NCBI GenBank assembly: GCA_025916135.1
Contig: CP104793.1
Location: 1,178,001 to 1,242,000 of the forward strand
Length of the DNA: 64,000 bases
Source: Rhodobacteraceae bacterium D3-12
GTDB taxonomy: Bacteria; Pseudomonadota; Alphaproteobacteria; Rhodobacterales; Rhodobacteraceae
Reading direction: 5' to 3'
Shown: positions 36,449 through 46,060 of the stretch, piece by piece
How the letters are laid out: each line of letters starts with the position of its first letter
Position numbering within the stretch: position 1 is the first letter of the stretch
Made by a program: the position numbers and the translations under genes
The notes under the pieces: model-generated
Told to the model about the DNA's origin: nothing
Seen by the model: only the letters and a program-made list of their open reading frames with translations
The model's database searches: none

Positions 36449-37813
36449 ATGACGATCCTTCACGCTCAAACCGCGCTCACCCCCTCGGGCTGGCAGAACA
36501 ATGTCACCGTCGAAATCTCGCAAGGCCGCATCGCTCGCGTCTCGACCGAAGCGGCGCCCGCCGATGCCATCCACGTCGGCACGCTGCTGCCTGCGCCGGT
36601 CAACGCCCATTCGCATGCCTTCCAACGGGCGATGGCGGGGCTAACCGAACGGCGCGGCCCCGATCCTAGCGACAGCTTTTGGACATGGCGGCGGCTGATG
36701 TATCGCTTTCTCGACCGGCTCACCCCGGATCAGGTGCAGGCCATCACCGCCTATGTGCAGATGGAAATGCTCGAGGCTGGCTATGCCACCAACGTCGAAT
36801 TCCACTACCTGCACCACCAACCCGGTGGCGTTCCTTATGACAATACCGCCGAAATGGCCGACCGCATCACCGCTGCGGCCGAGGAAACTGGCATCGGCCT
36901 GACGCTCCTGCCGGTGTTCTATCAATACGGCGGTTGTGACTTGCGCCCGCTTGGCCCCGGCCAAATCCGCTTTGGCAATGACCTCGCGGCGTTCCAGCGT
37001 CTGCATGAGCAGGCGGCGCAAACCCTGTCGCGCGGAGCCGCCGACTGGACCATGGGCGTTGCGCCCCATTCCATCCGCGCCGTTGGCCCCGATGACCTCA
37101 AGGCGCTCTCTGCCTTGCATCCCTCCGGCCCGATCCACATGCACCTTGCCGAACAAGTGGCCGAGGTCGACGAAGTCGCCGCCCATCTCGGCCAACGCCC
37201 CGTCGAATGGGCGCTTGCCAATCTCGCGCCGGACGCGCGCTGGCATATGGTCCACTGCACCCAGATGTTGGCGCATGAAACCACCGGCCTTGCCACCTCC
37301 GGCGCCACCGCCGTGCTGTGCCCGCTAACGGAAAGCAGCCTCGGCGACGGCATATTCGATGGCGTCTCATGGCTCGCTCAAAATGGCCGTATCGCCATCG
37401 GGTCTGACAGCAACATTCGCATTTCCCTGTCCGAAGAACTGCGCACGCTTGACTATTCCCAACGCCTGCGGGACCGCTCCCGCGCCGCCCTCGCCACGCC
37501 GGAGCACTCCACCGGTCGCCGCCTGCTAGAGGCGGCGCTCGAAGGCGGGGCAGGGGCCGCCGACCGTGCCACCGGCGCGCTAAAGACCGGCAACTGGGCC
37601 GACCTCATGGCGCTTGATAGCGCGCATCCCGATCTTGCGGGCACAACTGGCGACACCTTGCTTGATGCCTATATCTTTGCCGGGGATGACCGGATGATTT
37701 CGCATGTCTGGTCCGCAGGGCGCCATATGGTCCGCGATGGTCACCATATCCACCGCGCCCGTATCACCGCCGCTTATGCCGCCGCCATTGCCCCGCTGCG
37801 CGCTGATCTCTAA
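36449..37813 (+). CDS. hutF: Formimidoylglutamate deiminase
   Basis: HutF removes ammonia from formiminoglutamate, giving formylglutamate for HutG. It is an amidohydrolase with the metal site PVNAHSHAFQRAMAGL, ligand segments HMHLAEQVAEV and HMVHCTQML, and the Asp in GSDSNIRIS. I used ATG 36449 (MTILHAQTALTPSGW), giving 454 residues; the frame is open to 36416, over the putative operator. hutC follows 10 bp later. Confidence 0.95.
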   Translation: MTILHAQTALTPSGWQNNVTVEISQGRIARVSTEAAPADAIHVGTLLPAPVNAHSHAFQRAMAGLTERRGPDPSDSFWTWRRLMYRFLDRLTPDQVQAITAYVQMEMLEAGYATNVEFHYLHHQPGGVPYDNTAEMADRITAAAEETGIGLTLLPVFYQYGGCDLRPLGPGQIRFGNDLAAFQRLHEQAAQTLSRGAADWTMGVAPHSIRAVGPDDLKALSALHPSGPIHMHLAEQVAEVDEVAAHLGQRPVEWALANLAPDARWHMVHCTQMLAHETTGLATSGATAVLCPLTESSLGDGIFDGVSWLAQNGRIAIGSDSNIRISLSEELRTLDYSQRLRDRSRAALATPEHSTGRRLLEAALEGGAGAADRATGALKTGNWADLMALDSAHPDLAGTTGDTLLDAYIFAGDDRMISHVWSAGRHMVRDGHHIHRARITAAYAAAIAPLRADL

Positions 37814-37823
37814 GAGGCTCCCC

Positions 37824-38549
37824 ATGACGATAGCGCCGCCCACACCCGCAAGCTTCAACACCTGGCAATCCGTTCAGGACGAGGTGCTGCGCCGCATCCA
37901 TACCCGCATGTGGAAACCGGGCGAGCTGATCCCGAACGAGGCCGACATTGCCGCCGAATTCGGCTGTGCCCGCACGACCGTCAACCGCGCCCTGCGTGCG
38001 CTCGCCGAAAGCGGCATCTTGGAGCGTAAGCGCAAATCCGGCACCCGCGTCGCCCTGCATCCGGTGGGCCGCGCGGTGTTCGAAATCCCCGTGATCCGCA
38101 AAGAGATCGCGGATCAGGGGCGCCGGTATGACTATACCCTCATGTCCGCCGCGCAAGAGGCCGCGCCCAGCCGGGTTGCCTATGCGCTCAAGCTCTCCGT
38201 AGCCGATGCCAGCGCCCTGCATGTGCAAGCGGTGCATCTGGCCGATGGTCTGCCTTATGTGCTCGAAGATCGCTGGATCAACCTTGTCGCCGCGCCGGAC
38301 GCCGCAAAGGCCGATTTCGCGGCTCAAAGCGCCAATGAATGGCTGCTGGAACATGCGCCTTTCTCCGGCGGTGAAATCGCCATCTCCGCCGCCGGTTGCG
38401 GCGACAAAGAGGCGGCCCTCCTTGACCTGCCCATCGGCGCGCCGGTGCTCACGATGGAGCGCACCACATGGGGCCCCGTTCACGCCGTTACCACCGTGCG
38501 GCTGTGGTATCGCCCCGAACATCGGCTGGTTTCACCGCTGGTAAGCTGA
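37824..38549 (+). CDS. hutC: Histidine utilisation repressor, GntR/UTRA type
   Basis: The N-terminal winged helix (VQDEVLRRIHTRMWKPGELIPN, AAEFGCARTTVNRALRALAESGIL) is followed by a UTRA ligand-binding domain that normally senses urocanate. The length is 241 residues. It starts 10 bp after hutF with an AGAGG site, so the repressor is made with the pathway it controls. The probable operator is at 36413-36430. Confidence 0.93.
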   Translation: MTIAPPTPASFNTWQSVQDEVLRRIHTRMWKPGELIPNEADIAAEFGCARTTVNRALRALAESGILERKRKSGTRVALHPVGRAVFEIPVIRKEIADQGRRYDYTLMSAAQEAAPSRVAYALKLSVADASALHVQAVHLADGLPYVLEDRWINLVAAPDAAKADFAAQSANEWLLEHAPFSGGEIAISAAGCGDKEAALLDLPIGAPVLTMERTTWGPVHAVTTVRLWYRPEHRLVSPLVS

Positions 38550-38677
38550 CAAATCCACGGATCGCGGCTCTACCTTGGGAGAGGGGATTCGCAGGACAAA
38601 CACCAAAACGCCCTCGGCCAAAGCCGCGGTGCCAAAGGGGGAAACCCTCTGTCTTTCAAAGCGTTGTGGGATAAGGC

Positions 38678-38752
38678 TGGTACCCCGTAGGGGAATCGAA
38701 CCCCTCTTTCCAGGTTGAAAACCTGGCGTCCTAACCGATAGACGAACGGGGC
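38678..38752 (-). tRNA. tRNA-Glu (anticodon TTC)
   Basis: The minus strand folds as a cloverleaf. The acceptor stem begins GCCCCGT and ends ACGGGGT (with a G-U first pair common in alphaproteobacterial tRNA-Glu). The anticodon stem is CCAGG/CCTGG with loop TTTTCAA, giving anticodon TTC at 38719-38717, and the T arm is GAGGGGTTCGATTCCCCT. The CCA end is encoded (38680-38678). Confidence 0.96.
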
Positions 38753-38851
38753 AAGACCCAGCCGTGAGGCTGCTTCTAGAAAAGCGCGGCAGCGGCGCAA
38801 GCAGAAATTCACCCCATTGCGAAAAAATTTTCCGCCCCGCTGTTTGAAGCC

Positions 38852-40606
38852 CTAGGCGCTGGCCCGCGCTGCATCCTCAAGCCGCAGCTGAACACTCACC
38901 CGCCCGCGCCAATGGTTCAACTCAAGCCGCCCGGCAAGATGAAACCGCGCCCCGCCATGCGCCTCAAGCGCCGGGCCAATCGCGCCGTCATAGGCCCCGA
39001 AACAGATCGCATCCAGCTTGGCCCCCATGCCGTCCCCGAACGAGATTTTAAGGTGGCTGTCGCCGACCCGCTTGGCGAAAAATATCTGCATGTCGGGAAA
39101 GCCGAATCGCGGCGCAGGGGCGCCCGCGCCATATGGCCCCGCCTTTTCCAGTGACTCGACCATCTCGACGCTGGCCGCGCCCGGCATCAATGCCCCGTCC
39201 AGCTTCAAGGCCCGTGGCCCCAACGCCCCCGCGCCCTGTTTGTCGAGCAGCTCTGTCAACCGCGCCATCGCGGGGTCCAATGCGTCGCGCGCCACGCTCA
39301 GCCCCGCCGCCATCTTGTGCCCGCCGCCCTTCAGCAAGAGTCCCTCGCTCGCCAGTCGCTGGATTGCCGCGCCAAGGTCGATCCCCGAGACCGAGCGCCC
39401 CGAGCCTTTGCCCTCATCGCCCTCCAGCCCGATCACCACCGCCGGTCGTCCCGCCGCCTCTTTGAGGCGCGAGGCCACAATCCCGACAACACCGGGGTGC
39501 CAGCCCTCTCCGGCGGCCCAGACCAAAGGCGCGTCAAACCCGCGCTCCTCGGCCTGCGCCATCGCGGCGGCGCGCACGGCCTCTTCGATCTCGCGTCGTT
39601 CGGTGTTGAGCTGGTCCAACCGCTCGGCCAGCGCCTGCGCCTCGCTGGCATCACGCGTGCTCAGCAACCGCGCGCCAAGGTCGGCCTTGCCGATGCGCCC
39701 ACCGGCATTCACCCGCGGGCCCATCAAGAACCCAAGGTGATAGGGCGAGGGCGCCGAGTCCATCCGCGCCACATCGCCCAAGGCCACCAGTCCGGGGCGC
39801 TCGCGCCGCGCCATCACCTTCAACCCCTGCACCACAAAGGCCCGGTTGACCCCGACAAGCGGCGCCACATCCGCCACTGTGCCCAAAGCCACCAGATCCA
39901 GCATCGCCATAAGGTCCGGCCCCGCGCCGCCGCCCGCTTCGCGCCGCTGCCGGTTGGCCTCAACCAGCATCAGAAAGACGACCCCCGCAGCACAGAGATG
40001 CGCCAGATCGCCACTCTCGTCCTGCCGGTTCGGGTTCACCACTGCCTGCGCCTCGGGCAAGGTCTCCCCGCCAAGGTGGTGATCCAGCACCACAACATCC
40101 GCCCCCTTGGCGCGGGCCGCCGCGATGGGCTCATGCGACAGGGTTCCGCAATCGACGCAGATGATCAGATCATGCGCCCCGGCCAATGCCTCCATCGCCG
40201 GCACATTCGGGCCATAGCCTTCATCAATCCGGTCCGGCACATAAAGCGTCGCGCCATGACCCACCTGCGCCAGCCAGTCCAGCAACAAGGCCGCCGAGGT
40301 GCCGCCATCCACGTCATAATCCGCAAAAATCGCGACCCTCTGGCGCGCGCTCACCGCTTCCAAAAACCGCTTTGCGGCGGCTTCCATGTCTCTGAGACTG
40401 CGCGGATCAGGCAGCAACTCGCGGATGCTCGGGCTCAAAAACGCAGCCACCTCTGCGGCTTCAACGCCGCGCCGTGCCAGAACCTGCGCCACGGCCCGCG
40501 CCACGGCGGTCTCCTGCACCAACGCCTCCGCTGCCCGGTCCAGCCCCACGCCCGGCCCAATCCACTCCCGCCCGCTCAGCGATGCCTCAACGTCCAGAAA
40601 ACTCAC
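38852..40606 (-). CDS. recJ: Single-stranded-DNA-specific exonuclease RecJ
   Basis: RecJ degrades single-stranded DNA from the 5' end in recombination and repair. DHH-family motifs are clear: IFADYDVDGGTSAALLL, IICVDCGT, VVVLDHHLGG and, in DHHA1, LKGGGHKMAAGLS. I chose GTG 40606 (VSFLDVEASLSGREW) with AAGGGG upstream, giving 584 residues; the frame is open to 40684. In related genomes glpX often lies between hom and recJ; it is absent here. Confidence 0.93.
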   Translation of the reverse strand: MSFLDVEASLSGREWIGPGVGLDRAAEALVQETAVARAVAQVLARRGVEAAEVAAFLSPSIRELLPDPRSLRDMEAAAKRFLEAVSARQRVAIFADYDVDGGTSAALLLDWLAQVGHGATLYVPDRIDEGYGPNVPAMEALAGAHDLIICVDCGTLSHEPIAAARAKGADVVVLDHHLGGETLPEAQAVVNPNRQDESGDLAHLCAAGVVFLMLVEANRQRREAGGGAGPDLMAMLDLVALGTVADVAPLVGVNRAFVVQGLKVMARRERPGLVALGDVARMDSAPSPYHLGFLMGPRVNAGGRIGKADLGARLLSTRDASEAQALAERLDQLNTERREIEEAVRAAAMAQAEERGFDAPLVWAAGEGWHPGVVGIVASRLKEAAGRPAVVIGLEGDEGKGSGRSVSGIDLGAAIQRLASEGLLLKGGGHKMAAGLSVARDALDPAMARLTELLDKQGAGALGPRALKLDGALMPGAASVEMVESLEKAGPYGAGAPAPRFGFPDMQIFFAKRVGDSHLKISFGDGMGAKLDAICFGAYDGAIGPALEAHGGARFHLAGRLELNHWRGRVSVQLRLEDAARASA

Positions 40607-40874
40607 ACGCCCGCCCCTTGGTTTTTGTCTCCACCCGCATAGCGCGGCACCGGGGCAGGGGGCAAGGACCGCGCGCGCCAACACCGCTCAAACGCAGGCC
40701 GCTCTCATAGCCGAACAGCGCGCCGACTTGCTTCTTAAGTTTGAAAATCACTCCGATAAGCATGAGGCACAGACCCGCAGACCCAAACCCACCACAGAAA
40801 CCGCTCCGCAAACCCGGTGCACAGGGGCGTCCGGTTTGCGTCCTACCAGCCCAAATCTTGGGCCTTCGCGTGGC

Positions 40875-42176
40875 CTAAACCTGCTCGATCCGCAACGCCA
40901 CCGGCTCACCAACAAGCACGTCCAGCTTGGCCAGTTCGGACAAGGCCGCATCCAAAGCGGTGCGCGCCGTCTTGTGGGTCACAATCAACACCGGCGCCGA
41001 GGTGTCCTCATGGCCGTATTGCCGCATCCGGTCGATCGACACACCGGCCTCGCCCAGAACCGTTGCCACCTTGGCCAACGCGCCGGGCTTGTCCTGCAAG
41101 GTCATGCGCAAATAATAGGGCGCGGGGGTTGCGCCCTTGGTCGGGGTCACGGGCTCTAACTCGACGGCGGGCTTGCCAAAGGTCGCAGGGCGAAAGCCGC
41201 GCGCAATGTCCATCACGTCGCCCATCACGGCGCTTGCGGTCGGGCCTTCTCCGGCCCCGGCACCGCGCAGCACGATCTGGCCCACGTGATCGCCCTCCAG
41301 CACCACCATGTTGGTGCCACCCTCAAGCTGCCCCAGCGGGCTGTCCGCCGGGACGAGACAGGGGCTCATCCGCTGCTCCAACCCGCGCCCGGTGCGTTGT
41401 GCCACGCCCAACAGCTTGATGCGATAGCCCATGTCGGCGGCTTGCTGGATATCTTCGATGGTGATCGCCCCGATCCCTTCCAGCTCAACCGCGTCAAAGT
41501 TCACCTGACTGCCAAAGGCAATCGCGCTCAGCAACGACAGCTTGTGCCCGGCGTCGATCCCGCCCACATCCAACTGCGGATCGGCCTCGAGATAGCCAAG
41601 CCCGTCTGCCTCGGCAAACGCCTCCTCATAGGTCAGCTTCGCGCTCTGCATCCGGGTCAGGATATAGTTGCAGGTGCCGTTCATCACGCCCATTACGCGC
41701 TCGATGTCATTGCCGGCCAACCCCTCGGTCAGCGCCTTGATGACCGGAATTCCCCCGGCCACGGCGGCCTCGAAACGGATCACGGTGCCGGCGGCTTCGG
41801 CGGCGGCGGCCAAGGCCTGCCCGTGATGCGCCAGCATCGCCTTGTTGGCGGTGATCACATCCTTGCCAGCGGCAATCGCCGCCTCGGTCGCGGCCTTGGC
41901 CGGCCCGTCCGAGCCGCCCATCAGCTCGACAAAAACATCCACGTCGTCGCGTTTGGCCAGCACCACGGGGTCATCTTCCCACGCGTAGTCCTTGAGGGTC
42001 ACACCGCGATCCTTATCGCGCGTGCGCGCCGAAATCGCCGTGATCACCACCGGCCGCCCGGCCCGCGCCGCCAAAAGGTTGGCCTTCTGGCGGATGATTT
42101 TCACCACGCCGACACCCACGGTGCCCAATCCTGCAATGCCCAGCCGAAGGGGGCCCTGTTGAGGCAAGTCTGTCAT
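40875..42176 (-). CDS. hom: Homoserine dehydrogenase
   Basis: Hom reduces aspartate semialdehyde to homoserine for threonine and methionine synthesis. The Rossmann motif GIAGLGTVGVGVV is at the N-terminus, the catalytic region includes GLGYLEADPQLDVGGIDAGHK, and the C-terminus is an ACT domain (GVSIDRMRQYGHEDTSAPVL) for feedback control. ATG 42176 has GGAG about 9 nt upstream, giving 433 residues; 42191 is an alternative. Confidence 0.95.
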   Translation of the reverse strand: MTDLPQQGPLRLGIAGLGTVGVGVVKIIRQKANLLAARAGRPVVITAISARTRDKDRGVTLKDYAWEDDPVVLAKRDDVDVFVELMGGSDGPAKAATEAAIAAGKDVITANKAMLAHHGQALAAAAEAAGTVIRFEAAVAGGIPVIKALTEGLAGNDIERVMGVMNGTCNYILTRMQSAKLTYEEAFAEADGLGYLEADPQLDVGGIDAGHKLSLLSAIAFGSQVNFDAVELEGIGAITIEDIQQAADMGYRIKLLGVAQRTGRGLEQRMSPCLVPADSPLGQLEGGTNMVVLEGDHVGQIVLRGAGAGEGPTASAVMGDVMDIARGFRPATFGKPAVELEPVTPTKGATPAPYYLRMTLQDKPGALAKVATVLGEAGVSIDRMRQYGHEDTSAPVLIVTHKTARTALDAALSELAKLDVLVGEPVALRIEQV

Positions 42177-42291
42177 GTCACGGGTCTCCATTCATGGGGG
42201 GCATGCGGCGTTGATCTGGCAAGCGATGTAACTTGCACGCGGCGCAGTTGCAACGCGCCAAACCCAAATTTGCCGCCACCACGGGCGCGCA

Positions 42292-42747
42292 TTAGCCCTG
42301 CTGCGCAAAAGCCTCCAGCAATGCCTCGAAATCAGCCATCTCGGGAAAGCCTTCGAAACTATGCTGGGCGGGCGTCTCGGCCCAATGCAGCTTCTCGCGC
42401 GTCATGGTCTCGATAAAGGGCGTGAACCATGTGCAATCTTCCAAAAGCGTGGGGCGGATATTCACCAAATCGTCCATCCCGGTGACGCGGGTGAACATCC
42501 AAGTCATGCAGTCAGGGCAAAAGAAATGCTGCAACTCCGGCGACTTGGCCCCGCCCACGACCACCTCGCCCTGAATGACCTCAAAGGCATCCGCAGGCAC
42601 CATCGCAGTCAGCGAATACGCACTGGCCGACATTTTCTGACAGCCACGGCAATGGCAGGCCGCCGTCATCCGCGGAGCCGCGCTCAGCCGGACGCGCGTG
42701 GCCCCACAGCGGCAGGCGCCCTCAATCGGCAGGGTCTTGGGTCTCAT
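42292..42747 (-). CDS. GFA-family zinc protein
   Basis: This 151-residue protein has the cysteine pattern of the glutathione-dependent formaldehyde-activating (GFA) family: GACRCGATRVRL, ACHCRGCQKMSASAYS and HFFCPDCMTWMF. Most members of this family are not proven to act on formaldehyde. It lies alone between hom and a YdcZ-type permease, with all three genes leftward. Confidence 0.87.
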   Translation of the reverse strand: MRPKTLPIEGACRCGATRVRLSAAPRMTAACHCRGCQKMSASAYSLTAMVPADAFEVIQGEVVVGGAKSPELQHFFCPDCMTWMFTRVTGMDDLVNIRPTLLEDCTWFTPFIETMTREKLHWAETPAQHSFEGFPEMADFEALLEAFAQQG

Positions 42748-42774
42748 GCGTTAACGTCCTTCAATCGGTTGACC

Positions 42775-43221
42775 TCACACCCGGCTCAGCACTAGGCCCG
42801 CGCCGACCAGAACCACCGCCAGCACCCGTTGCAATGACAACTCGCGCACCGGCAGGCCAAACGCCCCGATCGTGTCCAGCATCAATGCCACCACCATCTG
42901 CCCAAGGATCAGCGCCGAAACGGTGGTGACCACGCCCAAAATCGGCACCCCCCATAGCGCGGCCCAGACATAAAAAGCGCCAAACGCCCCGCCGCTCAAT
43001 TGCCACCACGTCAGCCCGGTGAACTTTGGCAAAACGCTGGTGCCACTGCTGAACAACGTCAGCGCCAGCAAGACAAGAAACCCGACCCCAAAGGAAAACG
43101 CCGCCGCGGCGAGCGTATTGTCCACCGCCCGCCCAAGGGCCGAGTTGATCGGAGCCTGCATGCTGGCCGCGGCTCCGGCCAATACGACAACGGGCAGGGC
43201 AATCCAGATGGTTGCATTCAT
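42775..43221 (-). CDS. DMT transporter of the YdcZ (DUF606) type
   Basis: This small 148-residue permease has five hydrophobic helices (IWIALPVVVLAGAAASMQAPINSAL, FSFGVGFLVLLAL, GAFYVWAALWG, VSALILGQMVVALML, VLAVVLVGAGLVLSRV). YdcZ proteins are half-size EamA relatives that often act in pairs. ATG 43221 has GAGGAG upstream; the frame is open to 43323. The substrate is unknown. Confidence 0.82.
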   Translation of the reverse strand: MNATIWIALPVVVLAGAAASMQAPINSALGRAVDNTLAAAAFSFGVGFLVLLALTLFSSGTSVLPKFTGLTWWQLSGGAFGAFYVWAALWGVPILGVVTTVSALILGQMVVALMLDTIGAFGLPVRELSLQRVLAVVLVGAGLVLSRV

Positions 43222-43393
43222 GGTCACGGGTCTCCTCGGGCAGGATATCTGCGGGTGTCTGCTGCGCTCTATGGCACAGGCGTCCGCCCAAGTTGCCCTC
43301 AAACCGGGCCGGAAAGCAACCAACAGCCCGCCCGCGCGCGCGCTCTGCTCAACCCGCGCCGGTCTTAGCTGTTGTCCTTAGCCGCCGTTGTCT

Positions 43394-43708
43394 TTAGCCG
43401 CTGTCGGATGGAACCGCCGCCACGGGCGCAACCCCGTCCTGCATACGTGCGCGCGTGCCCGTGTCCACCACCCGCCCGCGCAACCGCGCCGCCCGCGCCT
43501 TGAGCCGGGCAATGCGCCCGTCGATCCCGGCCATCGACTGCGGCGTGATCTGCACCTCTTCGGTCTGCGCCAACAGTGGCTCAACCGGCACCAATTTCGG
43601 AAACGCGGCACTGTCCAAACCCGGCGCAACCGCATCCCCAAGGTCGGGAAAATCGGTGCAGCCCGCAAGACCGCAGAGCACAATCGCCATGGCTGAAACA
43701 GAGCGCAT
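43394..43708 (-). CDS. Small lipoprotein
   Basis: A lipoprotein signal with lipobox LCGLAGC ends at Cys17 (counting from ATG 43708). The mature part is about 88 residues with a basic, Arg/Ala-rich helical region (GRIARLKARAARLRGRVV). It would be attached to a membrane on the periplasmic side. It is divergent from the TetR gene and may share its operator. Confidence 0.72.
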   Translation of the reverse strand: MRSVSAMAIVLCGLAGCTDFPDLGDAVAPGLDSAAFPKLVPVEPLLAQTEEVQITPQSMAGIDGRIARLKARAARLRGRVVDTGTRARMQDGVAPVAAVPSDSG

Positions 43709-43786
43709 AATCATGCGCCTCTCATGCCCCACTCGACGCGCCCGCGCAAGCGCGCGCTGGTGCGTGTGGCGAAAACAGGCTTTGAT

Positions 43787-43802
43787 CTGAACGTTTGTTC
43801 AG
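43787..43802. promoter_or_regulatory. Probable TetR-family operator
   Basis: The perfect palindrome CTGAAC-GTTT-GTTCAG lies 14 bp before the TetR start and between two divergent genes, the usual place of an autoregulatory site. Confidence 0.65.
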
Positions 43803-43815
43803 TTAAACCAAACCC

Positions 43816-44424
43816 ATGGCACGCACCCAAGGTTCGCACTCTGACATCACCGGCCCGCGCATTCGCAGCGCGGCGCTGGCGCTATTCGCCCGGCATGGCT
43901 TTGCCGCTGTCTCCATGCGCCAGATCGCGGGCCAGGTCGGCGTGCAGGCGGGCGCGCTCTATAATTACACGCCGGACAAGCAAACGCTGCTTTACCAGCT
44001 GATGCGCAGGCATATGGAAGAGCTGCTCGCCGCCCGCAAGGACGCGGCACCAGCCGCCTCGGCAAACCTCGCCACCGCCAGCCCGATCGAACGGCTTGAG
44101 AATTTCACCCGCCACCACATCCGCTTCCATATCGAACGCCCCGAGGAGGTGTTCATCGCCTATATGGAACTGCGCAACCTCACGCCCGAAAATTTCGCCG
44201 AAATCGAAACCCTGCGCCGCGCGTATGAGACCGAGCTTGAAACCATCCTGCGGGATGGCGTCGCGGCAGGGGCCTTCACGGTCAGCGACCCGCGTGTGGC
44301 GACCTATGCGGTGATCGCCATGCTGAACGGGGTCAACACGTGGTATCGCCCCCAAGGCCGCCTGTCGCTGGGCGAGGTTGAAACGCTCTATTGGGATATG
44401 GTGCGCCGCACCGTCGGCGCATGA
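43816..44424 (+). CDS. TetR-family transcriptional regulator
   Basis: The N-terminal helix-turn-helix (IRSAALALFARHGFAAVSMRQIAGQVGVQAGALYNYTPDK) is a standard TetR DNA-binding domain. The C-terminal ligand domain covers residues 70-202. No effector can be deduced. It overlaps the L,D-transpeptidase start by 4 bp, so the two are co-expressed. Confidence 0.92.
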   Translation: MARTQGSHSDITGPRIRSAALALFARHGFAAVSMRQIAGQVGVQAGALYNYTPDKQTLLYQLMRRHMEELLAARKDAAPAASANLATASPIERLENFTRHHIRFHIERPEEVFIAYMELRNLTPENFAEIETLRRAYETELETILRDGVAAGAFTVSDPRVATYAVIAMLNGVNTWYRPQGRLSLGEVETLYWDMVRRTVGA

Positions 44425-44990
44425 TGGCCAAAGCCGGACGCTTGCGCTGGCTGCTTGGCGCAGCACTGCTTGGTGTGGCGCTTGGGGCAGGGGCTCTGGC
44501 CTATGCAAACGCGGCGCGCCACATGGCCCCGGCACAGCCACCCGCCATGGCCCCTGCGGGCGAACAGGCGGATGCCATAACGGTCCACAAAGCGGCGCGT
44601 AGACTGGTCTTGCTGCGCAATGGTGTGCCGATCCGCAGCTATGCCATCTCGCTTGGGGCTGATCCCAGCGGCCCTAAAGCCCGCGAAGGGGATGAGCGCA
44701 CGCCCGAAGGCACCTATGTGATCGACTGGCGCAATGCCCGCTCGATTGCGCATCTGAGCCTGCATATCTCATATCCTAACGCCGCGGATGTCGCGGCGGC
44801 CAAGGCGGCGGGCGTGTCGGCGGGGGGCGATATCATGATCCACGGGCTGCCCAATGGCTGGGGCGCGATCGGGGCGCTGCACCGGCTCTGGGACTGGACC
44901 GATGGCTGCATCGGCCTCACCAATGCGGAAATGTCCGAAGTCTGGTCACTTGTGCCCGACGGGACGCCGATCACGATCTATAACGACTGA
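44421..44990 (+). CDS. L,D-transpeptidase family protein (YkuD)
   Basis: An N-terminal membrane or signal segment (WLLGAALLGVALGAGALAYA) leads to a YkuD domain with the active-site His in IMIHGLPNGWG and Cys in WDWTDGCIGLTNAEM. Such enzymes crosslink peptidoglycan or attach proteins to it in the periplasm. The 189-residue length is normal. The start overlaps the TetR stop. Confidence 0.9.
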   Translation: MMAKAGRLRWLLGAALLGVALGAGALAYANAARHMAPAQPPAMAPAGEQADAITVHKAARRLVLLRNGVPIRSYAISLGADPSGPKAREGDERTPEGTYVIDWRNARSIAHLSLHISYPNAADVAAAKAAGVSAGGDIMIHGLPNGWGAIGALHRLWDWTDGCIGLTNAEMSEVWSLVPDGTPITIYND

Positions 44991-45037
44991 TTGGCGCGGT
45001 CGCACCGCCCGGTCCGCATGACAGGCGTGCATCCCCC

Positions 45038-45909
45038 TCAGCGCACCATCGCGCGGACCTCATCGGTGCTGGCAAGGGCGCCGCCCGCGGCCTCAATCTC
45101 GCGTACGGCGGTTTCGGTCCACTCCATATTGCTCATCGCACTCCCAAACGGCGCATCCTCAAGCCCGACGCGCACATGCCCGCCCCGCGCCACCGCCGCA
45201 CCGATCAGCGGGCGAATATCCACCTGCAACCCGGCCACCATCCACGCCGCGCCGCTGTCCAGCTCGTCCAGCAGCGCCAGATAGCTCTCCAGCGCATACT
45301 CCCGTGGCGGATAGCCAAAGGTGAACCCGTCCGAGAACATGAAGCGATAGACCGGCCTCGGCACGCCGGGATAACACGCCGCCAAAGCCGCCCCCGCGCG
45401 CACAAACCCCGGCTCGTAAATCGCATAGCTTGGATGGAACGCGTGACGCTGACCCAGCATCAAACCTTGGCGAATGTCGCCTTCCGGGTTGTCATATAAA
45501 AACCCCGGCACGCCCTGCGCTGCGTCCTCATGGCTCAAAAACAATGTGCTGCCCGGGTCTACCACGGTCCATTCCAGCAACCCCGCTTTGGCCAGTTGCT
45601 CTACCGCCGCAAACCGCGCCTCCGGCGTCATCTTGGCGGGCGCATCGGCTGATCCGGCCAAAGGCGGGTGGGGTAAACGATCACATCCTTCTCGGCGCGA
45701 ATGCCTTCGATCACGGCGCGATAGGCGTCGAAATCCTCGAATTGTCGGCCGGTGTTGGGGTTGTAAACATGCACATGGATCACCGCCGCGCCCAGATCGG
45801 CACAGGCAATCCCTTCGGCGATCAATGCCTCGGTCGTGATCGGCATCCCCGGTTGCCGCTCTTGCGACCACGGCCCGTTCAAAGCGACTTCCAAACAGGT
45901 TTTCGTCAT
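45038..45909 (-). CDS. BKACE-family (DUF849) beta-keto acid cleavage enzyme, frameshifted
   Basis: BKACE enzymes cleave beta-keto acids with acetyl-CoA. The N-terminal part (KTCLEVALNGPWSQERQPGMP, ADLGAAVIHVHVYNPNTGRQ) and the C-terminal part (SADAPAKMTPEARFAAVEQL, HVRVGLEDAPFG) are in different frames, joined by one added base at 45663-45668. The total is about 290 residues. ATG 45909 has GAGGAG upstream. The substrate is not determined. Confidence 0.88.
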
Positions 45910-45925
45910 GGTTTCTCCTCGCACC

Positions 45926-45964
45926 CCGGTCCCTTGTTCCGGTCCCTTGTCCCGGTCGCTTGCA
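45926..45964. repeat. Three 13-bp tandem repeats upstream of the BKACE gene
   Basis: CCGGTCCCTTGTT is repeated as CCGGTCCCTTGTC and then more loosely as CCGGTCGCTTGCA. The units lie in the divergent spacer 17 bp before the BKACE start. They may bind a regulator or be a simple duplication. Confidence 0.5.
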
Positions 45965-46060
45965 CCGTCTCTGTCCTTGCCAAGCAATGAACATCTGCCC
46001 ATCCTTGTGCAACCGGTGTTCGCGGGTTACCCGATCCAACCCTGCCAAAAGGAGCGTAAA

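Noticed and set aside
27403-37813. Possible operon spanning che and hut genes
   Set aside because: A strong hairpin at 31100-31135 separates the two sets, and the che STAS gene has its own upstream space.
38550-38752. tRNA-Glu as an island attachment site
   Set aside because: No integrase, no repeat of the tRNA 3' end and no composition change lies next to it.
39317-40642. 441-codon open frame on the plus strand opposite recJ
   Set aside because: The whole frame is antisense to recJ, whose motifs are unmistakable.
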